DNA of 7,715 nucleotides from Bacillota bacterium (GTDB lineage: Bacteria > Bacillota > Clostridia > Lachnospirales > Lachnospiraceae). The stretch is from assembly GCA_023389295.1 (NCBI GenBank), contig JAEWEO010000225.1:1-7715 (forward strand). The letters run 5' to 3'. The translations under genes were made by a program, and so were the position numbers. Each line of letters starts with the position of its first letter. Within the stretch, counting starts at the first letter, position 1. Under the pieces are notes generated by a model, which was not told the origin of the DNA, ran no database searches, and saw only the letters and a list, made by a program, of their open reading frames with translations. Positions 6,978 through 7,715 of this stretch are shown here, piece after piece.

Positions 6978-7101
6978 TCAGCTGAATAATAGCCTCAAGC
7001 CAATAAAACTTATAGCAAAATGATGGATCTTTCATCATTCGCAAAAATCCTTCAATGTCAAGATTGTTATTATATTTTTTATCAATGATTAGTTCAGCCA
7101 A
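6946..7101 (-). pseudogene. truncated N-terminal fragment resembling an HNH-endonuclease-type protein
   Basis: From TTG at 7101 this frame encodes 51 residues containing LDIEGFLRMMKDPSFCYKFY and then WLEAIIQLISEN, ending at TAA 6946-6948. The pattern FLRMMKDP...CYKFYWLEAI resembles, from memory, the opening of clostridial proteins annotated as HNH endonucleases, which continue for a few hundred residues to the nuclease domain. Here the frame stops just after LISENKKKAT, so the nuclease part is missing. A purine-rich site AAGAAGGTGAG stands directly before the TTG, so the stub could still be translated. It lies 33 bases after the HTH gene stop codon on the same strand, as in an operon. The family link rests on recall of a short motif and could be wrong; a genuine small protein is the alternative. 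Confidence 0.45.
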
Positions 7102-7134
7102 TATCTCACCTTCTTCCTAACACATGCATATTAT

Positions 7135-7314
7135 TTAGTTTGCTTTTTTTCTGGTTTTTCTAGGATCTTCAGGCTTCTTTGCATCTTCCGGAATCAACCA
7201 TGTTTTTCCTTTTATCATAGTTCCTTGCAACCTTCCTTCTTTGCAATAAATGCCTACTCTTCTCTGTGAAATTCCCCATTTTTCTGCAAATTCTGCTGTT
7301 GTTAAATACTCCAT
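7135..7314 (-). CDS. small excisionase/MerR-like helix-turn-helix DNA-binding protein
   Basis: A 59-residue protein built as one winged helix-turn-helix: first helix TTAEFAEKWG (5-14), recognition part SQRRVGIYCKEGRLQG (16-31), wing with KGKTWLIPEDAKKP (35-48), then a Lys/Arg-rich tail. Such proteins bind DNA as small regulators or as excisionase-like factors next to mobile or restriction-type genes. The start at 7314 has GTGGAG (7327-7322) seven bases upstream. A 22-codon extension to ATG 7380 would put a palindrome inside the protein and has no ribosome binding site, so it is rejected. The gene leads a minus-strand cluster whose next member is a truncated HNH-type fragment, suggesting the pair once worked as a unit. 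Its own control may involve the hairpin and leader frame just upstream. Target DNA is unknown. Confidence 0.82.
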   Translation of the reverse strand: MEYLTTAEFAEKWGISQRRVGIYCKEGRLQGTMIKGKTWLIPEDAKKPEDPRKTRKKAN

Positions 7315-7315
7315 G

Positions 7316-7366
7316 CTATATCTCCACTCCGTTCCGGTCGGTGCAAAGCCGATGTCCCCCGGACAT
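7316..7366 (-). CDS. possible 16-residue leader peptide upstream of the HTH gene
   Basis: ATG (7366-7364) opens a 16-codon frame encoding MSGGHRLCTDRNGVEI and stops at TAG 7316-7318, leaving one base before the HTH start codon. GGAGGG (7378-7373) lies six bases upstream, the best Shine-Dalgarno in this part of the window. The HTH gene's own binding site overlaps the last sense codons, so translation of the leader could be coupled to the HTH gene. The ATG is inside a hairpin stem. It contains no run of a single amino acid that would mark a classical attenuator. Expression is unproven. Confidence 0.35.
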   Translation of the reverse strand: MSGGHRLCTDRNGVEI

Positions 7367-7374
7367 CGTGCACC
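7340..7374 (-). promoter_or_regulatory. GC-rich hairpin in the 5' leader of the HTH gene
   Basis: On the minus strand GGTGCA (7374-7369) pairs with TGCACC (7345-7340), and CGATGTCC (7368-7361) pairs with GGACATCG (7357-7350), around a three-base GGG loop with a four-base GCTT bulge on one side. The 14 pairs are far more GC-rich than the flanking DNA. No T-run follows, so it is not a terminator. It hides the leader ATG. It could be a translational switch, an operator for the HTH protein, or the end of a mobile element. Confidence 0.6.
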
Positions 7375-7378
7375 CTCC
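7373..7378 (-). promoter_or_regulatory. ribosome binding site for the leader frame
   Basis: GGAGGG on the minus strand lies six bases before ATG 7366. Its last two G also form the outer base of the hairpin, so folding would partly mask it. Confidence 0.4.
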
Positions 7379-7399
7379 ATAAATCAACAACACTTATAA

Positions 7400-7428
7400 A
7401 GTATATTCTTTTATCCGAACATTTACAA
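7400..7428 (-). promoter_or_regulatory. sigma-A-type promoter of the HTH gene cluster
   Basis: On the minus strand TTGTAA (7428-7423) and TATACT (7405-7400) are separated by 17 bases; the -10 matches consensus at five of six positions. Transcription would begin near 7393, giving a leader of about 80 bases that includes the hairpin and the short leader frame. It starts 22 bases beyond the stop codon of the preceding gene. Confidence 0.6.
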
Positions 7429-7450
7429 TTAGTTCACAGCAAAACTTATT

Positions 7451-7715
7451 TTATGAATCAATCAATTTCAATTTCATTAGTCTGGCTCTTATAGCTCCAG
7501 TAGTTCTACCGTGAATCTCTGACAAATCACGTGTGCTGAATTGGCCGCTTTCAAATTCATTGGTAAGTTTTCGATCTTCTTCTTCTGTCCATGGCATATA
7601 TGCTCCGGCATGTATCTCCCTCTTTTGGGCAAGCCATAAGCTTTCTGTTTTGTCTTCACCTTCAGGTTCTTCTTCGATATTTTCTTCGCCAATAAAGTGT
7701 TCTATAAGCATACGC
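7451..7715 (-). CDS. C-terminal part of a protein ending in a Myb-like/HTH domain (open to the window edge)
   Basis: The frame ends at TAA 7451-7453 and is open to the right edge. An ATG at 7711 would give an 86-residue protein, but no upstream sequence is visible to judge it. Residues 1-25 from that Met are acidic and low in complexity (NIEEEPEGED), typical of a linker. The last 45 residues form a helix-turn-helix: PWTEEEDRKL, then STRDLSEIHGRTTGAIRARL. This W-T-x-E-E-D ... GRT-x-GAI-x-x-RL module is familiar to me as a C-terminal tail of larger clostridial nucleic-acid proteins, including helicases, and as a small stand-alone domain. I favour a tail of a larger gene because of the linker and open frame. 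The HTH gene downstream has its own promoter, so the two are probably not co-transcribed by necessity. Confidence 0.6.
   Translation of the reverse strand, partial: RMLIEHFIGEENIEEEPEGEDKTESLWLAQKREIHAGAYMPWTEEEDRKLTNEFESGQFSTRDLSEIHGRTTGAIRARLMKLKLIDS

Noticed and set aside
7315..7380. A longer start (ATG at 7380) for the small HTH protein
   Set aside because: The extra 22 residues would be encoded by the palindrome, no ribosome binding site precedes 7380, and the shorter form begins right at the HTH fold with its own GTGGAG site.
7489..7692. A 67-codon Lys-rich minus-strand frame
   Set aside because: It overlaps the HTH-tail frame in another phase; the HTH motif makes 7451-7715 the real frame.

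Overview
This window looks like part of a low-GC Gram-positive chromosome, most likely a fibre-degrading member of the Lachnospiraceae/Clostridia (Lachnoclostridium phytofermentans-like). The evidence is the AT-rich intergenic DNA, the G-rich Shine-Dalgarno sites close to start codons, a Big_2/GH16/CBM4 secreted glucanase, a GH94 phosphorylase, and AraC and HTH proteins of clostridial type. The species is an inference; nothing here fixes it.

Left part (1-6262) is a beta-glucan utilisation locus. On the minus strand a 1201-residue secreted laminarinase (1764-5369) is followed 124 bp later by a GH94 disaccharide phosphorylase (1-1639, running off the left edge; 546 of probably about 810 residues). 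Divergent from them on the plus strand is an AraC-family regulator (5519-6262). The 149-bp region between the divergent genes carries two near-identical 14-bp direct repeats exactly 20 bp apart, the layout expected of an AraC-type operator, and the second repeat overlaps an extended -10 promoter for the regulator. The simplest model is that the regulator senses a glucan-derived signal and activates the laminarinase. The laminarinase then cuts beta-1,3-glucan outside the cell, imported disaccharide is split by phosphate to glucose and glucose-1-phosphate, and the regulator limits its own synthesis. No transporter lies in the window.

Middle (6263-6484) is a convergent intergenic region with a long, almost perfect hairpin terminator whose T-run suits leftward transcription best.

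Right part (6485-7715) is a patch of small genes, all on the minus strand: the end of an open frame with a C-terminal helix-turn-helix (7451-7715), a 59-residue excisionase/MerR-like HTH protein (7135-7314), a broken 5' fragment of what looks like an HNH-endonuclease-type gene (6946-7101), an unidentified remnant (6804-6977), and an intact MazG-like nucleotide pyrophosphohydrolase (6485-6793). Upstream of the HTH gene is a clear promoter, then a GC-rich hairpin that buries the start codon of a 16-codon leader frame. That frame has an excellent ribosome binding site and stops one base before the HTH start codon. This leader and the divergent operator are the two most interesting non-coding signals here. 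I see no CRISPR array, tRNA, rRNA or complete insertion sequence.
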